From Acidiferrobacter sp. (lineage in GTDB: Bacteria > Pseudomonadota > Gammaproteobacteria > Arenicellales > UBA868), in contig NZKZ01000019.1 of the NCBI GenBank assembly GCA_002694065.1, positions 5,281-18,720 of the forward strand: a DNA stretch of 13,440 nucleotides. Direction: 5' to 3'. A model generated the notes under the pieces. It did not search any database. It was not told where the DNA came from and saw only the letters and a list, made by a program, of their open reading frames with translations. Shown here piece after piece: positions 1 through 7,092 of the stretch. Both the position numbers and the translations under genes were made by a program. The first letter of the stretch is position 1. Every line of letters starts with the position of its first letter.

Positions 1-356
1 TGATGCCGGTCTACAAGATCAAACACCAACTCGACGGCATCGCCCAAGGTTTTGATGAATGCGTCAAACTGGCTGCCGGGATACAGCCGTTTCAAAGCCG
101 CAAGATCGGGTTTCCATTGACCATGGACCTGGCCACCGTTTCGGCCTGAGCAACCCCAGCCTGGTTGCGCCTGATCCAAAATCACGATCTGCTCAATGGC
201 ATCGGCCGCATGAAGTGCGGTCGACAGGCCGGTATAGCCGGCACCAATAATCAGCAGATCAGTCTCAATATCCTCGTGAAGTTCAGGAAAATCGCGCAGT
301 GGTTCGGCGGTCGATCGCCACAGACTGTCCGGCCACTCGGTTTTCTGCACTGTCAC
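1..356 (-). CDS. FAD-dependent amine oxidoreductase, DAO/PuuB-like (3' part beyond window)
   Basis: About 118 N-terminal residues are present; the rest lies beyond the left edge. Seen: a dinucleotide-binding stretch LLIIGAGYTGLSTALHA at about residues 29-45 (GxGxxG), an acidic end of the second strand (ILDQA), and GCSGRNGGQVHG at about residues 63-74, the flavin-contacting motif of the D-amino acid oxidase/gamma-glutamylputrescine oxidoreductase family. Known: such enzymes oxidise secondary or primary amines, including sarcosine-like and glutamylputrescine substrates, with FAD and oxygen or a quinone. The start is GTG at 356 behind GAGGAG; a second GTG at 350 gives better spacing. Inference: it oxidises an amine made by the upstream genes, releasing formaldehyde, ammonia or an aldehyde. 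A terminator-like hairpin separates it from the gene before it, so its expression may differ. The family call is firm; the substrate is unknown. Confidence 0.85.
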   Translation of the reverse strand, partial: MTVQKTEWPDSLWRSTAEPLRDFPELHEDIETDLLIIGAGYTGLSTALHAADAIEQIVILDQAQPGWGCSGRNGGQVHGQWKPDLAALKRLYPGSQFDAFIKTLGDAVELVFDLVDRH

Positions 357-383
357 GCTGCTCCTCTATCCGGGCTATTGCTC

Positions 384-410
384 AAAGAAAGGGTTGGCTT
401 CCGCCAACCC
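384..410 (-). terminator. Rho-independent terminator or attenuator
   Basis: On the minus strand an 8-bp perfect stem, GGGTTGGC paired with GCCAACCC around a GGAA tetraloop (403-410 and 391-398), is followed at once by TTTCTTTG. This lies about 97 bp past the stop of the MttB-like gene and only about 27 bp before the GTG of the FAD oxidoreductase. The rest of the 357-506 gap shows no convincing reading frame. Because so little room remains for a promoter after the hairpin, it may be a partial terminator that lowers expression of the last gene, or the promoter of that gene may lie upstream of the hairpin within 411-506. Confidence 0.7.
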
Positions 411-506
411 AGGGGAAAATGGGATGATCTACGCGGCTCCTCGACCCAGCCTCTAGCGTTGACAGGAAACTCCAGCGAGTCGGTATCGACAAACCGTGTA
501 CTCCCG

Positions 507-2027
507 CTAGTACCACGCATCTGCCATCGATGCCTTTTTCCGCTCAACAAAATCGATCAGAGCCTCGTTGATACCCTCATCCAACGGCGGAAGTTCGTAT
601 TCAGAAAGCGTCTTCTTCCAGCTTTCGTTCGCCCGCGTCTGCATGTCCAGCGCACCCTGCTCATCCCAATGTTCATAGGGCGCAGCATCACAGAGCCCGG
701 GCATGAAATTTGTTGTCTTATAGTGTCGCATTGTGTGTGCGGTACCTAAAAAAGTGTTGCCGATACCGCTTTCAAGAAAAGCATCACGGGCAAGCTGCTC
801 ATCGGTAATGCTTAGGCCACTGACCAATCCGGCCATGACACCACACTGCTGTGCATCTACCATGAATTTCTCATAGCTTATCGTGAGCCCGCTTTCAAGC
901 CAGCCCGCCGCTTGGAAAATAAAGTTGGCTCCCGCCATCACGCCGCAGGTCATGGCATTGATCGATTCCTGGGTAGCCTGCGCGTCGACAACTTTTGATG
1001 CCGTCAACAGCCCTCCACAACGAAAAGGAATTCCAACACGACGCGCAAGTTGCGCAATCGCGAACGTGGCAAGACTGGATTCGAAGGTGCCAAAGGTAGG
1101 TGCACCCGACTTAAGGTCTATCGTAGTCAGAAAGGCGCCGTAAACCACAGGTGCCCCCGGTCGCACTAGCTGTGTCAGTGCAATTCCCACCATCACCTCC
1201 GCATGACACTGCGCGATAAGCGCCGGCTGCGTGACGGGACTCATCGCTCCCGCAATGATGAAAGACGAGATGACATTCCCCTGGTTCGCAGCAGCATACG
1301 TGCGCAGGGCGCCGCTCATGACATGATCATAGACCAGCGGCGAGTTGACGTTGATATTGCCCTGGATAACCAGATGATCACGCATGAAAGACTCGCCGAA
1401 GACAAGTTCCGCCATTGCAATCGAGTCCTGAGCGCGCTCAGGTGCGGTGACCGAGCCCATGAAGGGTTGATCCCCGTAACGAAGGTGGGCATAGACCATA
1501 TCGAGATGGCGCTTGTTCACCGGTATATCCACGGGCTCACAGATGGTTCCACTCTGGTGGTGTAGCCAGGGTGATTGGTGGGTCAGTTTTACGAAGTTGC
1601 GAAAGTCCTCAATCGTTGCGTAGCGTCTCCCTCCGTCGAGATCCGATACAAAAGGCGATCCATAGGCGCTCCCAAAGACCATGTGATCGTCGCCAAACTC
1701 TACACTTCGCTCAGGATTTCGCGCGTGCATCGTGTACCTCTTGGGCGCAGTTTCACAAAGCGCGCGCACATGGCCTTTGTCAAAACGCAAACGCTCCCCA
1801 TCCACCGTCGCACCAGCATCACGAAAAAGATCGAGCGCTACGGGATCGCCACGGATCTCAATCCCGATCTCACTCAGCAGCCAGTCGGCATGATCTTCAA
1901 GCCCGCAGAGCGCCTCTTCATCGAGCATCTCATACGCAGGGATGCGCCGAGTCAGAAAAGCAGGTGCTGACACCCGTTCCAACGCGGCCGGATCAGGCGC
2001 TTGATTCCGGCGGGATGATCGGCTCAA
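507..2027 (-). CDS. MttB-family (trimethylamine methyltransferase-like) protein, non-pyrrolysine
   Basis: The 506-residue length matches the MttB/COG5598 family, about 480-520 residues. Family features seen include VSDLDGGRRYATIEDFRNF near residues 126-144, INVNSPLVYD, and the glycine-rich TIM-barrel C-terminal half with FRCGGLLTASKVVDAQA and GANFIFQAAGWLESG. Known: true MttB carries an amber-encoded pyrrolysine and moves a methyl group from trimethylamine to a corrinoid protein. Homologues without it, such as MtgB, demethylate quaternary amines like glycine betaine, proline betaine or carnitine. There is no in-frame stop, so this is the non-pyrrolysine type. Inference: the substrate is a betaine or its product. 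No corrinoid protein gene is nearby, so it may work with one elsewhere or have another role. The start is TTG; no in-frame ATG lies between it and the previous gene, the Shine-Dalgarno is weak, and the RSSRR N-terminus fits the family. Confidence 0.85.
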   Translation of the reverse strand: MSRSSRRNQAPDPAALERVSAPAFLTRRIPAYEMLDEEALCGLEDHADWLLSEIGIEIRGDPVALDLFRDAGATVDGERLRFDKGHVRALCETAPKRYTMHARNPERSVEFGDDHMVFGSAYGSPFVSDLDGGRRYATIEDFRNFVKLTHQSPWLHHQSGTICEPVDIPVNKRHLDMVYAHLRYGDQPFMGSVTAPERAQDSIAMAELVFGESFMRDHLVIQGNINVNSPLVYDHVMSGALRTYAAANQGNVISSFIIAGAMSPVTQPALIAQCHAEVMVGIALTQLVRPGAPVVYGAFLTTIDLKSGAPTFGTFESSLATFAIAQLARRVGIPFRCGGLLTASKVVDAQATQESINAMTCGVMAGANFIFQAAGWLESGLTISYEKFMVDAQQCGVMAGLVSGLSITDEQLARDAFLESGIGNTFLGTAHTMRHYKTTNFMPGLCDAAPYEHWDEQGALDMQTRANESWKKTLSEYELPPLDEGINEALIDFVERKKASMADAWY

Positions 2028-2056
2028 TGTCGGCTTAACCCGCAGTCTCGTCGAAT

Positions 2057-3172
2057 TTAAGTGGCCGGCCCAAAAGGTTCGGTCACGATGTTGCCGACAT
2101 GACGTTTATCAATAAAGGCCTGCTGTGCCGCGTGGAAGTTCTCCAGGGGATAGGTTGCCGCCAGCAGAGGCCGGATTTCATCTCGCTCGATGTACCCCAC
2201 CAGATCCTCGAACACCCCTGGCAGCGGAACGGTCGCCCCGGTAAAGGTCAGATCGCGAAGATAAAACGTACGGAGATCAAACTCGACCATCGGACCGGCA
2301 ATCGCACCGGCACAGGTGTAACGGCCACCGCGCGCAAGTGCGTTAATGAGTTGCGGCCAAAGTGAGCCGCCAACAACATCGGCCACCACATCAACCGACT
2401 CGCTACCGATTGCGTCACGTAGGGCGGAGCCCAGGTCACTGCAGTTTCGATCAATCACGGCCAAAGGGCCGACGGCCTTAACATCATCCGTCTTATCAGC
2501 GCTGCACAGACCTACACATTTTGCGCCGCGGCGATTGGCAAGCTGAATCAGTGCGGAGCCCACCCCTCCGGATGCACCCGTCACCAGTACGGTATCGCCA
2601 GCGGTCACCGCACCCCGGTTCAACATGTTCTCGGCGGTTACATAAGAGCATGCAAAGGTTGCCAGTTCGGCATCCGACATCGTCGTCTCAACGGGATGAA
2701 CCTGTCGATGGGAGACTTTGGTGTACTGGGCATAGCCTCCATCGCATTCACTGCCGAAGTAGCCCGCCTTGGACTGATTCAGTGGATCATCCCAGTCACG
2801 CAGCCAGCCGTCGATCATCACCCGTTTGCCGAGCAGTGATTGCTCCACCGCCTCGCCGACACGGACGACGGTCCCTACGGCATCGGCCCCCTGAATGCGT
2901 GGAAACGAAATGGCAGCGCCGCCCCAGGTTCCGTCTTCTCCCTCAGCGCCGGCGAGTGCATCCCCGGTGGTGGCGTCACTGTTGCCCTTGGAATACCAGG
3001 CGCTGCGCGTATTGACGTCGGTGTTATTGAGGCCGCATGCCGCAACCCGGATTAACACTTCGTCTGACTCCGGCACAGGAACCGGCCAGTCGCGGTGAAA
3101 TTCCAGTTTGTCCAGCCCGCCATGGCCCGTCAGAACCACGGCGTGCATCGTTTGCGGGATGTTTTCTATCAT
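2057..3172 (-). CDS. MDR-superfamily oxidoreductase, quinone oxidoreductase-like
   Basis: A 371-residue NAD(P)H-dependent enzyme of the medium-chain dehydrogenase/reductase superfamily. Seen: an N-terminal GroES-like domain with VAACGLNNTDVNTR (about 43-56), and a Rossmann domain with VTGASGGVGSALIQLA (about 197-212). The GHE zinc-binding motif is replaced by GADAVG (95-100) and the four-cysteine structural zinc lobe is missing, so it should be zinc-free like quinone oxidoreductases and acryloyl-CoA or enone reductases. A Gly/Ala-rich insertion at about 60-92 is unusual. Start chosen: ATG at 3172, 8 bp behind GGAGGAG; an upstream TTG at 3217 would add 15 residues without comparable support. 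Inference: it reduces an enone or similar double bond, or oxidises an alcohol, downstream of the neighbouring dehydratase-like enolases. The substrate is unknown. Confidence 0.85.
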   Translation of the reverse strand: MIENIPQTMHAVVLTGHGGLDKLEFHRDWPVPVPESDEVLIRVAACGLNNTDVNTRSAWYSKGNSDATTGDALAGAEGEDGTWGGAAISFPRIQGADAVGTVVRVGEAVEQSLLGKRVMIDGWLRDWDDPLNQSKAGYFGSECDGGYAQYTKVSHRQVHPVETTMSDAELATFACSYVTAENMLNRGAVTAGDTVLVTGASGGVGSALIQLANRRGAKCVGLCSADKTDDVKAVGPLAVIDRNCSDLGSALRDAIGSESVDVVADVVGGSLWPQLINALARGGRYTCAGAIAGPMVEFDLRTFYLRDLTFTGATVPLPGVFEDLVGYIERDEIRPLLAATYPLENFHAAQQAFIDKRHVGNIVTEPFGPAT

Positions 3173-3180
3173 GGTAAGTG

Positions 3181-3187
3181 CTCCTCC
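3181..3187 (-). promoter_or_regulatory. Ribosome binding site of the MDR oxidoreductase
   Basis: GGAGGAG on the minus strand, 8 nt before ATG at 3172. It is the strongest Shine-Dalgarno in this unit and decides the start against the TTG at 3217. Confidence 0.75.
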
Positions 3188-3226
3188 AAATCTTAATCGG
3201 TTTATCGCTGAGTCCAACCATCCATC

Positions 3227-4342
3227 TCATTGCCCGCCGTACACTGCAACCGGGTCTCCCAGCAGTGCTTCATCCGGCGCGAATCCCAGCCCTGGTTCGT
3301 TGGGCACAAAGAGTTCTCCATTTTCACTGCGCGGACCCCTTCGCGGCGCTACGTCCACGGTCAGCATATCCTGACAGGCCCAGCAGCCGAGGCGAAACTC
3401 TTCTGGCGTGCTCTGCGCCAACGCCGCGGCCTCGGCGTCTGCCAGGGCAGAGCCCCCGGTGGCCATGACATAAATCTGAATGCCGTGGGCGATGGCCAGA
3501 TCACGGATGCGTCTCGCCTTGGTCAATCCCCCCACCCGGTTGATCTTGATATTGGCGACTTCCGCCACACCCTCATGGGCAATTGCCGCCATGTCGTTAA
3601 CGCTGACCAGGGTCTCATCAACCGAAATCGGTGCGCTCGTGATACGGCGCAGCGCCTTGATATCGTCAGTCGTTTCACAGGGCTGTTCAAACGTAACGCC
3701 AAGATCGGCCGTGGCGTTCATTACCATCGCGGCCTCGCGGCGGGTCCACGCCCGGTTAACGTCATACAGAATCCGTTCGTCTTCGAGACGATGCTCTTCT
3801 ATATGGCGGATACGCTGGATATCAAGATCCGTGTTGCTGCCGCCCACCTTAACCGAGTGTCCTCGGTAACCCCGCTCACGGTATTTTTTTATCAAGCCCA
3901 CCATGTATTCCGGTGCGCCACTCGAAATCGAAGACATCACACGAGTGGGAGTTCCAAAGCATCCGCCAAGAAGATCCGGCAAGGACTGCCCGGTCACCTG
4001 GCCGGCGATATCAAGACAGGCCATATCAATTGGTGATTTGACGTACGGGTGGCCAGGCAGGGTCTTGTCCATCAGGTATTCGATACGGCCGGCCTGTCTC
4101 GGATCAGCACCGATCAGAACCTCGGAAAGGGTTTCGATGCCGGCTCGTATGCCGGGGCCATGCGCCGGCACGTAGGTGTGTCCCCAGGGCGTGCCTTCAC
4201 CCCATCCTGTGATGTCATTATCGGTATCGATCCTGACGAACGTGGCATCGAGCACTTCGAATTTGAGTCGACCGCCTGACAGCCAATAGGGCTCCGAGAG
4301 CGGCAGGTCCTTGTGATAAACCGATATCCTTTTGATTTTCAT
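3227..4342 (-). CDS. Enolase-superfamily enzyme, mandelate racemase/muconate lactonizing type (divergent)
   Basis: 371 residues, the usual length for the family. Seen: a capping domain to about residue 125, then a barrel with a Lys at the end of strand 2 (K165 in SVKVGG), metal ligands D194 (LYDVNRAW), E219 (TFEQPC) and D242/E243 (SVDET), and a second Lys K266 (NIKINRVGGL). Known: paired Lys residues support proton removal and return in racemases, epimerases and dehydratases of this group. The strand-8 segment reads VMATGGSALADAEAAALAQ, where the other two paralogues here have a Trp (TWGGE, PWCGD), so the substrate pocket differs. The start is ATG at 4342, one nucleotide after the stop of the preceding gene (TGA C ATG), which implies translational coupling; a longer frame extending upstream inside that gene is rejected. 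Probable role: isomerisation or dehydration of a hydroxylated or N-methylated amino acid. The substrate is unknown. Confidence 0.85.
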   Translation of the reverse strand: MKIKRISVYHKDLPLSEPYWLSGGRLKFEVLDATFVRIDTDNDITGWGEGTPWGHTYVPAHGPGIRAGIETLSEVLIGADPRQAGRIEYLMDKTLPGHPYVKSPIDMACLDIAGQVTGQSLPDLLGGCFGTPTRVMSSISSGAPEYMVGLIKKYRERGYRGHSVKVGGSNTDLDIQRIRHIEEHRLEDERILYDVNRAWTRREAAMVMNATADLGVTFEQPCETTDDIKALRRITSAPISVDETLVSVNDMAAIAHEGVAEVANIKINRVGGLTKARRIRDLAIAHGIQIYVMATGGSALADAEAAALAQSTPEEFRLGCWACQDMLTVDVAPRRGPRSENGELFVPNEPGLGFAPDEALLGDPVAVYGGQ

Positions 4343-4343
4343 G

Positions 4344-5453
4344 TCATGAAGCCCGGTACTCGGCAAGCGGCTCTCCCAACGCGCTTGCCAGTGGAGTGAC
4401 CCCCAGACCCGGCTGGGTGCTGGCAAACAGTTTCCCGTCACGAACTTCGGGCGGCGGCCCTCCCGTCGAGGCTGTGTTGTAGTTGTGCAGGTCGGTGGTG
4501 TTGTAAAGATATGACTCCGGGCAGGAGGCAGCAAAATGTGACACGGCAGCCGTGGTGATTTCCCCGCCCCAGGTGTCTTCGCAAACTACCGAAAGGCCGT
4601 GCTCAACCAGAAAGTCTCTGACTCGGCGCGCCTTGGTGAGGCCACCCAGATTTGAGATCTTGAGGCATACCACCTCGGCCGCCTGATCGGCTACCAGCCG
4701 CCCGGCCATCTTGAGATCCGTGATGCATTCATCCAGTTTCATGGGGAGGTCGCATCGAGACCGCACGTGAAGGCATTCCTCGTAACTCGGGCAAGGCTGT
4801 TCAATCATCACTCCGGTATCGCGAACCTCACGGACCACCTGTACCGCTTCACGGACTGTCCACCCGCGATTGGCGTCAGCAAAAGCGCTTTCTCCAGGCT
4901 CAAGAATCGCGGCAGCGGCATGAATCCGGTCGATATCCCCTTTCCAGTCGTTTCCTACCTTGATCTGAAACTGCCGATAACCCGCCGCCCGGTGCTCTGC
5001 CATTTCCCGATTGACCTCCTCCGGAGATTTCTGCGGCACCACGCGATACATAGGCCCGCCGTCGGTCAGAACACCACCCAGAAGCACACTGACCGGCAGT
5101 CCGCACTCCTGGCCGAGAATGTCCCAACAGGCCGCATCGATGGCCGTCTTGGCGTAGGGATGTCCCATCAAAGCGTTATCCATGAGTCGCTCGATTCGAT
5201 GAATATGCCGAGGATCCTGGCCCATCACTGCGGGAGCGAGTTGCGCCAAGGCGGGAACCACTCCTTCGGGATAGGCAGCAAGATAGTTGCCGCCGATCGG
5301 GCAACTTTCGCCACAGCCGATGATTCCGGCATCTGTCTCCACAACAATCACTGTCGTCGGCGCAACCCGAATCGCATTTCCCTTTCCCCAAAAATAAGTT
5401 CCGCCGACATAAGGCAGATCCACTTGATAGGCCCTTAGGGAGGTGATCTTCAT
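4344..5453 (-). CDS. Enolase-superfamily enzyme, cis-3-hydroxy-L-proline dehydratase-like
   Basis: 369 residues. Seen: a capping domain with CGESCPIGGNYLAAY (47-61) and MGHPYAKTAIDAACWDILG (96-114); K165 (FQIKVG), metal ligands D193 (ADANRGW), E218 (IEQPCPSYEECL) and D241/E242 (KLDEC), and K265 (CLKISNLGGL); W295 in CEDTWGGEITTAA. From memory of the family, the IEQPCPSYEECL stretch and the TTDLHNYNTAST stretch (319-330) resemble cis-3-hydroxy-L-proline dehydratases. The Lys pair and Trp also match hydroxyproline-betaine 2-epimerase (HpbD), where the Trp packs against the quaternary ammonium. The two functions cannot be told apart by eye. It follows the sulfotransferase stop by 12 bp with a weak Shine-Dalgarno and is coupled to the next enolase. 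The family is certain; the hydroxyproline or betaine substrate is an inference from similarity and neighbours. Confidence 0.87.
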   Translation of the reverse strand: MKITSLRAYQVDLPYVGGTYFWGKGNAIRVAPTTVIVVETDAGIIGCGESCPIGGNYLAAYPEGVVPALAQLAPAVMGQDPRHIHRIERLMDNALMGHPYAKTAIDAACWDILGQECGLPVSVLLGGVLTDGGPMYRVVPQKSPEEVNREMAEHRAAGYRQFQIKVGNDWKGDIDRIHAAAAILEPGESAFADANRGWTVREAVQVVREVRDTGVMIEQPCPSYEECLHVRSRCDLPMKLDECITDLKMAGRLVADQAAEVVCLKISNLGGLTKARRVRDFLVEHGLSVVCEDTWGGEITTAAVSHFAASCPESYLYNTTDLHNYNTASTGGPPPEVRDGKLFASTQPGLGVTPLASALGEPLAEYRAS

Positions 5454-5465
5454 TCGCGCACCAGG

Positions 5466-6227
5466 TTAGGAGTGAAACAGCCCGTCTTCGGGCGAAAGTC
5501 GATGCGCATAAAGATGCTCGTAATGCGGCAGCACCTCTTCATATAACTCTTTCGCGTAATCAGGAGCCGTGTTGATGTCGGTAAATCCGGGCTCTTGAGG
5601 CGCAAGCCCGGTGGAGCCCTTGAGTTTCTCGTGCCAGGAACCACCGTCGAACCAACTATAGTCTTCGGTAGCGGACCCAGACTCCCAGGTGAGGGCTTCA
5701 GGCACGAAGTCGATACCGACAGCTTGGCAGTAGCTTGCGACCATCGTTTGTGGGTCCCGCAGCAGGTCATCACTATCCAGCACGGGCGGCGCCTTTCCGT
5801 CGCGATCACAAAGACGGTCAAAGAGCTGGCGCTGCTCCAGAAAAGCCAGTTCCTTCAAATGAACATCAGGCCAACGCTTTTGTACGCTGGTCACGACTTT
5901 GGCAGGGTCGCGTATCAGAAAAGAATGGTTGAAATGCTGGAGAAACTCGTCCGTCCAGTAATTCTCGATATAGTGCGGAAAATCCTTGGAAAAAACCGGC
6001 CCCTTCGCTGCTGCGGATTTCAGTCTCGCCCAGACCGTCTCAAAGGTGAGTCCCGGCTTTCTTGGGCTGTCGGGGGTGAGCCGCGGCCACAGGGCGCCGT
6101 CCCCTTCGTACCACCATTCCCCGAAGGGCTCGTGAAAGCACTGCATATCACCGCGCTGGCGCATCATCCACTCAAAAGCGGTTGACGTCGACCGGGGCGT
6201 TGCCCACAACACGAGAATCTTGTGCAT
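5466..6227 (-). CDS. Sulfotransferase-family protein (P-loop, PAPS-type)
   Basis: 253 residues, cytoplasmic, no signal peptide. Seen: the 5'-phosphosulfate loop ATPRSTSTAFEWMM at about 9-22, right after the first beta strand (KILVLW); CFHEPFGEWWY (30-40); KDFPHY (81-86); and the 3'-phosphate motif FLIRDPAKVVTSV (103-115). Known: these motifs bind PAPS in sulfotransferases that modify small hydroxylated molecules, although some members of this short bacterial subgroup are annotated only loosely. The start is ATG at 6227; an upstream TTG at 6251 overlaps the previous gene and would put extra residues before the first strand. Inference: in an otherwise catabolic operon it may sulfate a hydroxyl group, to activate it for elimination or to make a storage or export form. 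Neither role is proven. The family call is good, the substrate unknown. Confidence 0.8.
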   Translation of the reverse strand: MHKILVLWATPRSTSTAFEWMMRQRGDMQCFHEPFGEWWYEGDGALWPRLTPDSPRKPGLTFETVWARLKSAAAKGPVFSKDFPHYIENYWTDEFLQHFNHSFLIRDPAKVVTSVQKRWPDVHLKELAFLEQRQLFDRLCDRDGKAPPVLDSDDLLRDPQTMVASYCQAVGIDFVPEALTWESGSATEDYSWFDGGSWHEKLKGSTGLAPQEPGFTDINTAPDYAKELYEEVLPHYEHLYAHRLSPEDGLFHS

Positions 6228-6240
6228 TCTCGATACCGCC

Positions 6241-7080
6241 CTATTGCGCACTTAACGAGGACAGCAACCGGCCCTGGGACGTCACCGGAGCAAGGCCCAG
6301 GGTCTTGAAGATTCTCCAGTAAAGTGCGTTGTCATGGCTGATCATCGGCTTGCCCAGCATGGCTTCGATAGCGACTTCATGATGCACCGGCCGTTGGGCC
6401 TGGCCATCGGGTCCAGATCGGAAATTGCACATACCGTTAATCAGATATGCCTCCGCCTGTGGGGCCTGCTCGGCCACGTACTGAAAACTCTTCTCAGCGA
6501 GATCGCCATCAAAACACCAGATGCATTGATTGACCTGTTCCTGCGTTGCGAACCAGCCTTGGTCGTGAAAGTTGCCGGCCCAGATAACATCGAAGCCCGC
6601 TTCCTTCAGGAATGAAACAGTTCCCTGCCACCAATCGCGATGATGGTAGGCTGCATTCAGGGCAACCTTCTCGATGTTCTGGTCGCGCAGAGCCTCCACC
6701 ATCGCGTAGCCTGCCATGTGAAACGGGGTATCGTATTTCTCACTCAGCATTTCACAATGTTCACGGACCCCTTCTACGCCCAGGCCACTGGCGTGCACCC
6801 AGTTGGATCCCACCTGGCCGCACACATCCGCACCATTGTTGGCCATGCACTCGACGAACTCTTCCAAAAGATTAAAGTTCTGCCTGCGTTGATCCAGTCG
6901 GTGGGTATAGTCGGGAACATGCAGCATCCGGCCATGCACCCCGACCGAATTGGGCGCCATGTTCTGAAAATCCGTCGGCCCCGCGCACCAGTCATACGGC
7001 GGACAGGTGAATCCCACCTGATAGGGAAATAGTTTGTTTTTGGGCTCTGCCCAATGAGCGGGTTTGGTGTAACTACTCAT
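6241..7080 (-). CDS. Asp/Glu racemase-superfamily protein, maleate isomerase/arylmalonate decarboxylase-like
   Basis: 279 residues, two-lobed alpha/beta fold expected. Seen: QVGFTCPPYDW near the N-terminus, NSVGVHGRMLHVPDY (44-58), GADVCGQVGSNWVHASG (83-99), a middle RDQNIEKVALNAAYHH (132-147), and INGMCNFRSG (214-223). Known: maleate isomerase and the racemases use two Cys, one per lobe; arylmalonate decarboxylase keeps only the second and has Gly in the first place. Here the first site reads VGSN (G91) and the second Cys is C218, so the pattern is the decarboxylase-like one; C87 is near but offset. Start: ATG at 7080 behind AAGGAG with 6-nt spacing; a TTG at 7086 is less likely. Inference: it may decarboxylate or isomerise a dicarboxylic or amino acid intermediate of the pathway. 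The superfamily call is moderate to good, the reaction is a guess. Confidence 0.75.
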   Translation of the reverse strand: MSSYTKPAHWAEPKNKLFPYQVGFTCPPYDWCAGPTDFQNMAPNSVGVHGRMLHVPDYTHRLDQRRQNFNLLEEFVECMANNGADVCGQVGSNWVHASGLGVEGVREHCEMLSEKYDTPFHMAGYAMVEALRDQNIEKVALNAAYHHRDWWQGTVSFLKEAGFDVIWAGNFHDQGWFATQEQVNQCIWCFDGDLAEKSFQYVAEQAPQAEAYLINGMCNFRSGPDGQAQRPVHHEVAIEAMLGKPMISHDNALYWRIFKTLGLAPVTSQGRLLSSLSAQ

Positions 7081-7086
7081 GTTCAA

Positions 7087-7092
7087 CTCCTT
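7087..7092 (-). promoter_or_regulatory. Ribosome binding site overlapping the preceding stop codon
   Basis: AAGGAG on the minus strand, 6 nt before ATG at 7080. Its first two A's are the last two bases of the TAA stop of the Rieske oxygenase (7093-7091), so ending one gene and starting the next are closely linked. Confidence 0.75.

Noticed and set aside
457..490. TTGACA-like -35 box on the plus strand in the gap after the MttB homologue
   Set aside because: No good -10 at the right spacing and no plus-strand gene downstream; probably chance.
165..749. 194-codon plus-strand open frame across the left part of the window
   Set aside because: It crosses the terminator hairpin and overlaps two minus-strand genes; no domain recognised.
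507..2027. Pyrrolysine-encoded MttB
   Set aside because: The frame is open for all 506 codons without an internal TAG, so pyrrolysine use is not indicated.
3230..4036. 268-codon plus-strand open frame opposite the divergent enolase
   Set aside because: No domain or Shine-Dalgarno; the minus strand encodes a full enolase-superfamily protein with metal ligands.
4343..4534. N-terminal extension of the divergent enolase inside the preceding gene
   Set aside because: The extension is out of family, translated from the other enolase's coding DNA; ATG at 4342 aligns with family N-termini and couples with the stop.
4767..5438. 223-codon plus-strand open frame opposite the hydroxyproline dehydratase-like enolase
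   Set aside because: Low-complexity, basic composition typical of an antisense shadow; no supporting start signal.
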